From: Eggerthellaceae bacterium
GTDB lineage: Bacteria; Actinomycetota; Coriobacteriia; Coriobacteriales; Eggerthellaceae
Direction of reading: 5' to 3'
Length of the DNA: 7,123 nucleotides
NCBI GenBank assembly: GCA_003452695.1
Contig: DMNP01000139.1
Location: 7,767 to 14,889 of the forward strand
The notes under the pieces are model-generated. The model was given only the letters and a program-made list of their open reading frames with translations. It was not told the DNA's origin and ran no database searches. Below, one piece after another: positions 1-6,646 of the stretch (positions are counted from its first letter, which is position 1; every line of letters begins with the position of its first letter). The translations under genes were made by a program, and so were the position numbers.

Positions 1-527
1 TCGACGAGATCAACCGCGGCAACCTCTCCAAGATCTTCGGCGAGCTGTTCATGCTCATCGAGAACGACAAGCGCGGCTCCAAGAACAAGCTGCAGCTGCT
101 CTACTCCCGCGAGCTCTTCTATGTCCCGAGCAACGTATACCTCATCGGCATGATGAACACCGCCGACCGGTCGCTGGCAATGCTCGACTACGCGCTGAGG
201 CGCCGATTCGCGTTCTTCGACCTGAAGCCTGGCTTCAGTTCCGATGGATTCGTCGCGTACCGAGACGGTTTGGACAGCGCAAAGCTCAACGACCTCCTCG
301 CCTGCGTGGTGCACCTGAACGAGGACATTGCCAACGACGAAACACTCGGCGAGGGATTCTGCATCGGCCACAGTTACTTTTGCGGCATGAAGGCCGAGGA
401 CGCGACCGACGCCAAGCTCTCCGCCATCGTTGAGTACGAGCTCATCCCCATGCTGCGGGAATACTGGTTCGACGAGCCAAGCAAGGTGCGGGAGTGGTCA
501 GACGCGCTGCGCAGGTCCATAAAGTGA
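1..527 (+). CDS. mcrB: McrB-type AAA+ GTPase of an McrBC restriction system, 5'-truncated by the window edge
   Basis: This is the C-terminal 175 codons of an McrB-family motor, read in the frame whose first full codon is at position 3. McrB hydrolyses GTP and drives DNA translocation by the McrBC complex, which cuts DNA carrying modified cytosines. The visible part opens with the Walker B segment D-E-I-N-R-G-N-L-S-K-I-F-G-E-L, a strong McrB signature. It continues with the sensor-1 stretch M-M-N-T-A-D-R-S (Asn at visible residue 52) and an arginine cluster R-R-R-F (residues 66-68) that fits the arginine-finger position. The Walker A motif and the N-terminal target-recognition domain lie outside the window, so the base specificity cannot be judged. 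An internal ATG at 51 is not a start, because the Walker B motif lies before it. The stop overlaps the mcrC start (GTGA). The family call is firm; the substrate preference is not. Confidence 0.93.
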   Translation, partial: DEINRGNLSKIFGELFMLIENDKRGSKNKLQLLYSRELFYVPSNVYLIGMMNTADRSLAMLDYALRRRFAFFDLKPGFSSDGFVAYRDGLDSAKLNDLLACVVHLNEDIANDETLGEGFCIGHSYFCGMKAEDATDAKLSAIVEYELIPMLREYWFDEPSKVREWSDALRRSIK

Positions 528-1579
528 TCCGCATACAGAACATCTATCACATGCTCGCCTACGCCTTCCAGGTGCTGCGCGAGCAGGGGTACCGTGACGT
601 GGCGACCGAGGAGTTCTCCAACACGGCCGAGCTCATGGCAGCCATCCTTGCGCGCGGCGTGAACTCGCAGCTCAAGCGGGGGCTCGGGCACGAGTACATC
701 GACAAGACTGATACGCTCTCCACCCTGCGCGGCAAGATCGAGGTGACCGAATCCGTGAAGACTCGTTCCGTATTGCGGCGGCAGATGGTGTGCAGCTACG
801 ACGAGTTCAGCGTGGACACGCGCATGAACCGGATCCTCAAGGCAACGATGGTGCTGCTCGCACGCTCCAACATCGACAAGGAGCGCAAGAAGGAGCTCAA
901 ACGGCTGCTCGTGTACTTCGGCGATGTTGATGACATCGGCCTCGCCAATGTGGACTGGCACATGAAGTTCGACCGGAACAACCAGACCTACCGCATGCTC
1001 ATGAACGTGTGCTGGCTGGTGGCCAAAGGGCTTCTGCAGACGCAGGCGGACGGGTCGTCGCGCCTGATGGACTTCCTCGACGAGCAGCGTATGAGCCATC
1101 TTTACGAGAAGTTCATCCTGGAATACTACCGGCGCGAGCATCCAGAGCTGAACGCCGGGGCGTCCTACATCACCTGGGCGCTCGACGACGGGTTCGACGA
1201 CATGCTGCCTGCAATGCACAGCGACATCATGCTTACGCGCAGCGGCACGGTGCTCATTATCGACGCGAAGTACTACAGCCACACGATGCAGCAGCAGTTC
1301 GACAAGCGCAGCGTGCACTCGGGGAACTTGTACCAGATCTTCACCTACGTGAAGAACAAGGAGGCCGAGCTTGCACGCGCGGGCGTGCCGCATGAAGTCT
1401 CGGGTATGCTGCTCTATGCGCGAACGGACGAAGATGTGCAGCCTGATGGCGTGTATCAGATGAGCGGTAATCAGATAAGCGTGAGGACGCTAGATATGGG
1501 ATTGCCGTTCGATAGTATTCGCAATCAACTCGATACAATAGCTTGCGAACATTTCGGCCAGGAGGCGATTGTCGCATGA
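524..1579 (+). CDS. mcrC: McrC endonuclease subunit (PD-(D/E)XK)
   Basis: The 351-residue protein matches the usual McrC length (about 350). McrC is the nuclease partner that docks on the McrB ring and cleaves DNA when translocation is blocked. The N-terminus I-R-I-Q-N-I-Y-H-M-L-A-Y-A-F is typical of the family. A conserved D-T-R-M-N-R-I-L-K segment lies mid-protein, and L-Y-E-K-F-I-L-E-Y-Y precedes the nuclease core. The PD-(D/E)XK core is visible as Asp234 in S-D-I-M-L followed by Asp247-Ala-Lys249 in I-I-D-A-K-Y-Y, so catalysis looks intact. I chose the GTG at 524 because it gives a 4-nt GTGA overlap with the mcrB stop and starts the protein where the family homology begins. A GTG at 494 would add ten unremarkable residues. 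Its own stop overlaps the next small ORF by 4 nt. Co-translation with mcrB is likely. Confidence 0.93.
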   Translation: MIRIQNIYHMLAYAFQVLREQGYRDVATEEFSNTAELMAAILARGVNSQLKRGLGHEYIDKTDTLSTLRGKIEVTESVKTRSVLRRQMVCSYDEFSVDTRMNRILKATMVLLARSNIDKERKKELKRLLVYFGDVDDIGLANVDWHMKFDRNNQTYRMLMNVCWLVAKGLLQTQADGSSRLMDFLDEQRMSHLYEKFILEYYRREHPELNAGASYITWALDDGFDDMLPAMHSDIMLTRSGTVLIIDAKYYSHTMQQQFDKRSVHSGNLYQIFTYVKNKEAELARAGVPHEVSGMLLYARTDEDVQPDGVYQMSGNQISVRTLDMGLPFDSIRNQLDTIACEHFGQEAIVA

Positions 1580-1662
1580 CAGACGCAACGCGAGACTTAT
1601 CACAAAGGCTGTTGGCGAATCTTCTCCGCAATGCGGAGAAGATTGAGCTAGCCGCAAGCTGA
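1576..1662 (+). CDS. 28-residue small ORF coupled to mcrC
   Basis: The ATG at 1576 overlaps the mcrC stop (ATGA) and has a perfect AGGAGG at 1560-1565, 10 nt upstream and inside the mcrC coding end. It reads M-T-D-A-T-R-D-L-S-Q-R-L-L-A-N-L-L-R-N-A-E-K-I-E-L-A-A-S and stops at TGA 1660-1662. This is immediately before the Shine-Dalgarno (AGGGG at 1663-1667) of the following regulator gene. The leucines at 8, 12, 13, 16 and 17 could form one amphipathic helix. I do not recognise the peptide. The strong ribosome site and the overlap suggest it is translated. It could be a small functional protein, a leader or coupling peptide for the downstream gene, or the stump of a truncated gene. The perfect palindrome at 1618-1644 occupies a third of it, so a cis-regulatory role is also possible. 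Confidence 0.45.
   Translation: MTDATRDLSQRLLANLLRNAEKIELAAS
1618..1644. promoter_or_regulatory. Perfect 13-bp inverted repeat (1-nt centre), candidate operator or RNA hairpin
   Basis: AATCTTCTCCGCA (1618-1630) is followed by one A and then its exact reverse complement TGCGGAGAAGATT (1632-1644). It ends 32 nt before the ATG of the AlbA_2 regulator gene. There is no T tract after it, so it is not a standard intrinsic terminator. As DNA it has the symmetry of a dimeric regulator's operator. As RNA it would form a stem of about 11 bp with a short loop, between mcrC and the regulator gene. I infer a regulatory role; the regulator encoded just downstream, which has a C-terminal winged helix, is the obvious candidate ligand. 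Confidence 0.6.
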
Positions 1663-1676
1663 GAGGGGCAGGCCAT

Positions 1677-3260
1677 ATGAACCTTGGAATTGAGACAGAA
1701 ACGATTGAATTCAAAAAGTCAACCTCCGAGCTCAAAGAGGGATGCGCTTCGATCGCCTCTATTCTTAACAAGCATCAAGAAGGCGTCCTCTACTTCGGGG
1801 TCCGAAAAGATGGCGAGGTCGTCGGGCAAGACGTGTCAGAATCCACAATGCGCGAGATCAGCCAAGCAATTGGCAACAAAATCGCTCCCAAAATATACCC
1901 TGACGTCGAGCCGCTCGAAGACGATGAAGGGCGCAGCTATATTCGGGTCTCTTTCTCGGGTGACGACACCCCGTATTCATGCGACGGCAGGTATCGGATT
2001 CGCGTGGCGGATGAGGACGTCATGCTATCGCCCGAAGAGGTTCGAAGGATGGCTGCCGCCGCAGAGAGGCGCGAACACCCGTGGGACGAATTGCCTTCGA
2101 ATCGCAGCATCGATGATGTCGATGAAAACGCGCTTCGCGACTATGTCAAGCGCGGGGTTGATTCGGGCAGGATAGCCATATCCTATACGGATAAGCGCGA
2201 TGTGCTCGAAAGGCTCGATTTGCTCGTAGACGGCAGGCTGACGAATACCGCAAGCGTTCTGTTTTGCCCGTCGAAGGACATAGAGCTCAAGATGGGAGTG
2301 CTCGAATCTCATACTCGCACGGAGATCCTCGACTTGCAGCAAGAGAGCGGAACCGTATTCGACCTCGTGCGAAAAGCCGAGTTCTACATACTCAACAACA
2401 CGAGGCGGCGCTTCCTCATCACGGGCAGCGGTCCCCGAGAGGAGATACCGGAGCTTCCGCGCGATGCGGTCCACGAAGCGCTCATGAACGCATTCGTTCA
2501 TCGCGACTGGACGTCTGCAGCTTGCGTGCAAGTGGACATTTTTTTCGATTCGGTGGAGATATTCAGCCCCGGCTGGTTCATCGAAGGACAGGATCCCGAT
2601 GCACACCTTTCAGGTGACAGCACTTCGTCAGCGACCAGGAACAAGCTGATAGCCAGCACGCTTTATAGGTCCAAGGACATTGAGTCTTACGGTACGGGTA
2701 TTCCGCGCATCAAACGGCTCTGTGACGACGCGGATATCGATGTCGAGTACATCAAGGTGGCGGATGGAACCAAATTCGTCTTCCACAGGAACGACGCGTT
2801 CACTGGACGACGGCTCGATCAGATGTACATCATCCATGCCGATGGCGATACGATTTACGACGGCACGAAACGGGCAGACGACTCTGAAAATGTGCAGCAT
2901 GCGCCAGAAAAACGTGCAGCTGGACCCGAAAACGTGCAGGGAGGCAATGGAAAACGTGCAGTTGGACCCGAAAACGTGCAGTCTGGGGAGCAGCCCGAAG
3001 ATGCGCGCTTCAGGCAATCACCGTCTATGGAGGCGATGATTGCGGCTGCAGGTTTCCCGCCAGTCACAAGGCGAAACATCTTGATGGTTTACGCACGTTT
3101 CGGGGCATCGTCGGAATTCACCTGGCAAGACGTATCGGTAGCAACGGGACTGGCAGAACGAGCTGCGCATAAGCTAATTCAGAGAATGAGGACCGCTGAG
3201 CTGATAGAAATCGCTGGCGGCCGAGGGCGATATAGGTTTGTTCCGATCAATGGCGAATAG
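1677..3260 (+). CDS. AlbA_2 (Schlafen-type) and GHKL-ATPase-fold transcriptional regulator with C-terminal winged helix (COG2865-like)
   Basis: This 527-residue protein has the layout of COG2865 proteins, annotated as predicted regulators or ATP-binding proteins. An AlbA_2/Schlafen-type domain spans about residues 5-125, with T-I-E-F-K-K near the start and V-L-Y-F-G-V at 37-42. A HATPase_c_4-like domain spans about 255-375, with the N-box-like H-E-A-L-M-N-A-F-V-H-R-D (266-277) and the glycine motif S-Y-G-T-G-I (337-342). A repetitive linker lies at 398-439 and a winged helix at about 450-525. The start has AGGGG 9 nt upstream and fits the family N-terminus. AlbA_2 domains are thought to bind nucleic acid; related proteins often sit beside restriction systems, and a regulatory or defence-accessory role here is inferred from that context. 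Oddities: the linker consists of 14-residue repeats encoded by a DNA array read in two frames, and the gene follows a perfect palindrome. Confidence 0.85.
   Translation: MNLGIETETIEFKKSTSELKEGCASIASILNKHQEGVLYFGVRKDGEVVGQDVSESTMREISQAIGNKIAPKIYPDVEPLEDDEGRSYIRVSFSGDDTPYSCDGRYRIRVADEDVMLSPEEVRRMAAAAERREHPWDELPSNRSIDDVDENALRDYVKRGVDSGRIAISYTDKRDVLERLDLLVDGRLTNTASVLFCPSKDIELKMGVLESHTRTEILDLQQESGTVFDLVRKAEFYILNNTRRRFLITGSGPREEIPELPRDAVHEALMNAFVHRDWTSAACVQVDIFFDSVEIFSPGWFIEGQDPDAHLSGDSTSSATRNKLIASTLYRSKDIESYGTGIPRIKRLCDDADIDVEYIKVADGTKFVFHRNDAFTGRRLDQMYIIHADGDTIYDGTKRADDSENVQHAPEKRAAGPENVQGGNGKRAVGPENVQSGEQPEDARFRQSPSMEAMIAAAGFPPVTRRNILMVYARFGASSEFTWQDVSVATGLAERAAHKLIQRMRTAELIEIAGGRGRYRFVPINGE
2867..2981 (+). 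repeat. In-gene array of GAAAACGTGCAG-like units, alternating 20/22-nt spacing (42-nt higher-order repeat)
   Basis: Six units related to GAAAACGTGCAG end at 2877 (degenerate), 2897, 2919, 2939, 2961 and 2981, so the spacing is 20, 22, 20, 22, 20 nt. The last three units (2928-2939, 2950-2961, 2970-2981) are identical. In the protein, alternate copies are read in different frames: one set gives E-N-V-Q and the other gives K-R-A. Together they make three 14-residue repeats (residues 398-411, 412-425, 426-439), for example K-R-A-A-G-P-E-N-V-Q-G-G-N-G. The second and third 42-nt units differ at one base over their first 30 nt, which indicates recent duplication. The array lies in the linker between the ATPase-fold domain and the winged helix. 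Confidence 0.9.
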
Positions 3261-3346
3261 CGGCAGCGAACATATCGATATAGTGCTAAGCAGACGGTTG
3301 CAGGAATTACGGATCGACGTCCGGCTGCGACGCATGCTGATCAATG

Positions 3347-4927
3347 CTATCGTCCATGGCACTTCTTATACTTCTTGCCGCTGCCACAGGGGCATGGCTC
3401 GTTCCTGCCCACTTTCCTGGGCTTTCCGTTTTCATCGTAAAACGCCGGCGGTAAGGGAGGGAGCGCCGTGTCAGCATACCCGTGCGCCGACCCGAAAAGC
3501 TCGTCGAAGCTGGCGAACACCCCTTCATCTTCGGCATTGCGAAGAAGCTCCTCGGCCGTGAAGAGCGCTGAAACCTGTCCTGAATTGAACTCCTCGCGGG
3601 GGGTCCTACCCGCGTACTCCCATTTCGGGGTCGCGTTCGCAAGCTCCGCGAGCAACCTCGCCGCCTCGTCTACCGCGTCTTTGCCCTGCAGCACGGCTAT
3701 AGAATCCAGCTGACAATACAGAAAGCGCGCTTCTTCGATCGTGCGCGCCGCCTCGATAACCGACCTCACCGCATGGTCAGCGAACAGCAGATCATCGCTG
3801 CCTTCGGGCACGCGCCGGTCGAGAAAACGGCGCAACGCGACCGCCTCGGGCAGGCGCTGGGCCCATGTGGTCAGCGAGCTGAAACGCGCCATCTCAGGCG
3901 TGACATGAGCGCTCTGCCCATGCCCACGAAACTTCGCGAGTTCTCGCTCAAGCCTTTCCGCATCCTCGCCCTTCACGTCGCCCCAGAGGCTATTTCTCGG
4001 CTCGACTTTCCAGAACATGCTGCCGTGGACCAAGTATTCCGCCCCTTCGCGCGTCCGGACCGATTCGTAGTTCTCCCCGGCTGTGACCTCGTGACGCATC
4101 GCTATCTGGCAGAATTCCTCGAAACTGGTCGCGTGCACACCCATCGCGTTCTCCTCCTCGGGGGAGAGACCCTCCCTCCACTCCTCCCATTGGGCATACA
4201 CGTTATCGAGCGTGTCGATGCCGCGAAGCTGAGCGTGCAGGACGACGAAATGCTCGATGGCCTCCGCGTTCGCGAGCTGCGAAATGACTTCGTGCCAATC
4301 GACGCGCGACAGCGGATCGTGCATCTCAACGGGAACAACCAGCTCGAAGGTTTCTCCCCGGTAGAAGCCGAACAGGAACGGGGCGCGTGGCGATATGAAC
4401 TCTTGGGCGATATCCGCCGAATCCTTCCGCATCGAGGCGCTCCCGCCAGCCTCGAGAATGCACTGCAGCTTCTTCGCATAGGCAGCCGTGAACCACGAGA
4501 CGCGATTGCTCAGCAGATCGAGGGGCAGGTCTGGAATCTCGCGCGCGAGCGTTGCGACAAGCTCGTCCCTGCCGATGCCCTTAAAGCGGCCAGTGTCGAA
4601 GTCCAGGAAAGACGCAAGTTCGATCAGGCTCTGCCTGTCCATCATTCCGAGCAGCGCGCCCAAGCTTTGCGGCGTGGCGCCCGACACGGGCTTGAGGAGC
4701 TTGTCGAAATAGAAGGACAGCTCCCCGGCGAAATAGTCGGGCTCCTCGTCCCAAAATGCCGAGACTTGGTCATGGAAACCGTAATCGTCGAAACGTTGCG
4801 CGCGCATCCGCAGCCCCTCAGCAAATGCCGCCGCCCGCTCCTCCTCCGAAAGCCCCGCGAGGACGCCCGCGTGTGTGGCTTGCTCGTTCTCGCTGTCCCA
4901 ACCGTTATCGTGGTATTCGCTAAACAT
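3347..4927 (-). CDS. SEC-C zinc-motif protein of unknown function, third gene of the minus-strand operon
   Basis: This 526-residue acidic soluble protein ends in a textbook SEC-C motif, [15 protein letters not shown], with Cys512, Cys514, Cys523 and His524 as zinc ligands. SEC-C motifs occur at the end of SecA and of many unrelated proteins, where they mediate metal-dependent contacts with nucleic acid, ribosomes or proteins. The remaining 500 residues show no domain I can name. They are mostly predicted helical, with a short [10 protein letters not shown] segment (about residues 117-126) that resembles a SAP/Rho-N-like helix pair, but this is weak. There is no signal peptide or membrane segment. 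The ATG at 4927 overlaps the upstream gene's stop by 8 nt and has AAGGGA upstream, so it is probably translationally coupled. It converges on the AlbA_2 gene with 86 nt between them and no clear terminator. Confidence 0.85.
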
Positions 4928-5756
4928 AACCTGAATCCCTTATCAACTTTGCTGCTGCACAAGGCGTTCTATTGCGTAGCGTATATGGTTTATCGACGGA
5001 CGCCGATGTAGGTTGCCAGGGCAACGGATAGAAGTTGGGCTCGAAATCTGTCTGACTGCAGTCGCTTTCGAAGCCGGCCAGCTTCAACCCGTGCATATCG
5101 CAAAAGCCATCGAGCACGTACTGGAAGTTCTCGATGTAATCGTTCACGTACGGCTCATAATAGAGCTCTGCGTTCACATACCCATCGAAGTCACCTTGCA
5201 GCTCGTTCTGGAGCAGTTTCCGCAGGTTGGAGCGCACCTCCCGCTCTGGGATGAAGGGGGTTCGCTCCAAATCGTGCGCAAAAACGCGCTGCAATTTGCT
5301 CGCGTCCGCCACCTCCACGGCCACCTTCGCCGAGAACGAGCAAGTGATGCTCCCAGATCCATTGTCCCAAATCGAGCGTGCCTCGACGATAAGCTCTTGC
5401 GCTTTCGAGCAGAACGCCTGCAAGCCTTCGCCGCGCCGCTCGTCCCACGCCTTCATGTTACCGGCAAAGAAAAGCTCGCAGTACATCTGCGCCATACCCG
5501 CTGCCGCATGCGCGCTCAGAAAGCATTCGTCTTCCAGGTATCTCTGAAGCCCTTTTGCGTCTTCGCCATGATTTCCGACCCAACTGGCGGGATCTGCGAG
5601 AAGAGTCGTCAGAGCAAGGCGAGCCATCCTCGGGTCGACATCGGGGCGATTGACGAGTTCCTGATACGTAGTCCAAGGCTCTCGCCTCAAACACTCGGGC
5701 CCTTTTTTGTCGGCCATCGTCTTCAGATAAGCACCCAGCTGTTCCCATTCGCTCAT
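4920..5756 (-). CDS. Unrecognised 278-residue protein, second gene of the minus-strand operon
   Basis: The open frame extends upstream to an ATG at 5852, but I place the start at 5756. That choice gives M-S-E-W-E-Q-L, an ATGA overlap with the stop of the preceding gene, and a good ribosome site (GGAAAGGGTG, about 7 nt spacing). I do not recognise the protein. It is soluble, with no signal peptide or transmembrane helix. The N-terminal third includes [16 protein letters not shown], which looks like a helical adaptor-type segment. The rest is rich in aromatic and acidic residues, including an [17 protein letters not shown] stretch. Its stop overlaps the start of the SEC-C gene by 8 nt. The two overlaps imply that the three proteins are made in fixed proportion and probably act together. 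Confidence 0.8.
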
Positions 5757-6355
5757 CGGCAAGCACCCTTTCCATCTGACATGCGGGCACGGATCGTTCT
5801 TTGGGCCCATGCCAGCTTCTTTCGGATGCGCTTCGTAGCCTTGCCCGACCAACTCTCAAGGTGCTCGAGGCATCGTTCGTCGCAACGCTGAGCGATAAGC
5901 TCGATGACATCGAGCTGGACGTCATTCTTGATGTCGGCCATGCGCTCCACCATGTGCATTTCGCCCTCATCGACATCGCGACAGAACTGCTCGAACAGGT
6001 TTTCGATGGCAACCGGCCTCTCGAGCTCCCAGCCACGTTCGGTGAACATTAGCAGTGGCTGGCGCCATTCATAGTAATAGTCCAGGTACCCTTTCTCGAT
6101 AGCCCAATCGACCCTTCGCGCGATTTCGTCGAGCGTGAGGTGCGACAGCGCACCGTATGAGCCATCAGCGTCCAAGCCGAGCTCAAGGACCCTCTTGTCA
6201 CGCGAGCCTTTGAGCAACTTCACGAGCTGGGACCTTCCGCCTCGGTGGACGACGCTGTCTGCGCCGTGAAGGATGATCGCGAGCTCTCCGGACGAGACGT
6301 CTACTCCGCCCGAATCTAAGTGGACCGGCGATCGTGGTCTGACTTTTCTACCCAT
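5753..6355 (-). CDS. RQC-minor-1-like winged-helix DNA-binding protein, first gene of the minus-strand operon
   Basis: The 200-residue protein resembles the family annotated as RQC-minor-1, small proteins built around a winged helix like the RQC domain of RecQ helicases. RQC domains bind nucleic acid, often at double-strand/single-strand junctions. The characteristic core is visible as G-G-R-S-Q-L-V-K-L-L-K-G-S-R-D-K-R-V-L-E-L-G-L-D, then Y-G-A-L-S-H-L-T-L-D-E-I and R-R-V-D-W-A-I-E-K-G-Y-L. It is followed by Q-P-L-L-M-F-T-E-R-G-W-E-L-E, the usual winged-helix exit. The C-terminal 80 residues are helical and end in a basic stretch. No helicase motif is present. I chose the ATG at 6355 because GAAGGAAG lies 6 nt upstream and M-G-R-K-V matches the family start; an ATG at 6397 has no such site. 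The family assignment rests on remembered sequence patterns; the partner proteins and role are unknown. Confidence 0.75.
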   Translation of the reverse strand: MGRKVRPRSPVHLDSGGVDVSSGELAIILHGADSVVHRGGRSQLVKLLKGSRDKRVLELGLDADGSYGALSHLTLDEIARRVDWAIEKGYLDYYYEWRQPLLMFTERGWELERPVAIENLFEQFCRDVDEGEMHMVERMADIKNDVQLDVIELIAQRCDERCLEHLESWSGKATKRIRKKLAWAQRTIRARMSDGKGACR

Positions 6356-6387
6356 AGCGCTTCCTTCATCAACATGCGTTTGCCGCA

Positions 6388-6416
6388 ATGCTATCACCAG
6401 TCCTAACTACTGTGAA
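6388..6416 (-). promoter_or_regulatory. Candidate sigma-70 promoter of the RQC-minor-1/SEC-C operon
   Basis: On the minus strand TTCACA (6416-6411, five of six matches to TTGACA) is followed after exactly 17 nt by TAGCAT (6393-6388, four of six matches to TATAAT). Transcription would begin near 6380, about 25 nt upstream of the first gene's start at 6355. The position and spacing are good and the -10 element is mediocre. It is inferred from sequence only. Confidence 0.4.
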
Positions 6417-6426
6417 ATAGCACAGT
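6409..6426. promoter_or_regulatory. Inverted repeat ACTGTG-N6-CACAGT over the -35 element, candidate operator
   Basis: The arms 6409-6414 and 6421-6426 are perfect 6-bp complements with a 6-nt spacer. The repeat covers the proposed -35 element of the minus-strand operon, where a bound repressor or activator would act. The arms are short, so this is only a candidate. Confidence 0.35.
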
Positions 6427-6428
6427 CT

Positions 6429-6539
6429 TCGTGACCGCATAGCAAGTGGGCTCGTGACCACCTTTTCTGCTAAGCCAATTGGCCCAGAATTCGTGACCAC
6501 CTTTCCAAATCAGTCAACGCTAAGCCAAAGCTAAGCCAA
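6429..6539. repeat. Interspersed direct repeats TCGTGACCACCTTT and GCTAAGCCAA in a non-coding stretch
   Basis: TCGTGACC occurs at 6429-6436, 6452-6459 and 6491-6498; the last two copies extend to the identical 14-mer TCGTGACCACCTTT. GCTAAGCCAA occurs at 6469-6478, 6519-6528 and 6530-6539. Both repeats are in direct orientation and are interleaved. There is no coding sequence here (non-coding from 6356 to 6646). Multiple interleaved terminal repeats of this type occur at the ends of IS21-family elements, and also in the attachment regions of integrative elements. No transposase is present, so a relic IS end or recombinase/accessory-factor sites are the options. Confidence 0.6.
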
Positions 6540-6550
6540 CGCGCGAGATT

Positions 6551-6593
6551 TCCAGTTTTCTCCAGTTATCGTCAGTTTTCGATTTCCCCAGTT
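6551..6593 (+). repeat. Three tandem 10-bp repeats (TCCAGTTTTC-like) plus a fourth CCAGTT, candidate integrase arm sites
   Basis: TCCAGTTTTC (6551-6560), TCCAGTTATC (6561-6570) and GTCAGTTTTC (6571-6580) are adjacent, and CCAGTT recurs at 6588-6593. They lie 54-96 bp to the left of the tRNA-Asp fragment, that is on the element side of the presumed attachment site. Direct repeats of about 10 bp at this distance from a core site are typical of the arm-type sites of lambda-like tyrosine integrases. The repeats are directly visible; their function is inferred. Confidence 0.5.
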
Positions 6594-6646
6594 CAAGCCA
6601 GCGTTACCTACCGTCAATCATTCCCTGTTATCACCGCCCTGCCCAA

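Noticed and set aside
374..1393. 339-codon minus-strand ORF opposite mcrB/mcrC
   Set aside because: It lies fully antisense to the clearly conserved McrB and McrC frames, and its composition (runs of H, V, L, R) is that of a high-GC shadow frame.
1576..1662. Reading the 1618-1644 palindrome as an intrinsic terminator for mcrBC
   Set aside because: No T tract follows either arm on either strand, and the Shine-Dalgarno of the next gene lies 18 nt downstream.
2867..2981. CRISPR array
   Set aside because: The units are 12 nt with 8-10-nt gaps, lie inside an intact coding frame, and the gaps are themselves similar between 42-nt units.
3250..3346. Plus-strand frame starting at ATG 3250 that overlaps the end of the AlbA_2 gene and reads a plausible helical peptide up to the convergent gene
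   Set aside because: It continues antisense through the SEC-C coding end to 3561 with low-quality sequence and has no clear ribosome site. It could be a gene stump, but that cannot be supported.
3773..5011. 412-codon plus-strand ORF
   Set aside because: It is antisense to the SEC-C protein gene, which has a real terminal zinc motif, a ribosome site and operon overlaps. The plus-strand frame shows no recognisable motif.
5757..5852. N-terminal extension of the 278-residue protein to an ATG at 5852
   Set aside because: It would overlap the RQC-like gene by about 100 nt, and the ATG at 5756 has the ribosome site and the ATGA overlap.
5013..5891. 292-codon plus-strand ORF
   Set aside because: It is a shadow of the 278-residue operon gene; the minus-strand overlaps (ATGA, and 8 nt) and ribosome sites favour the minus strand.
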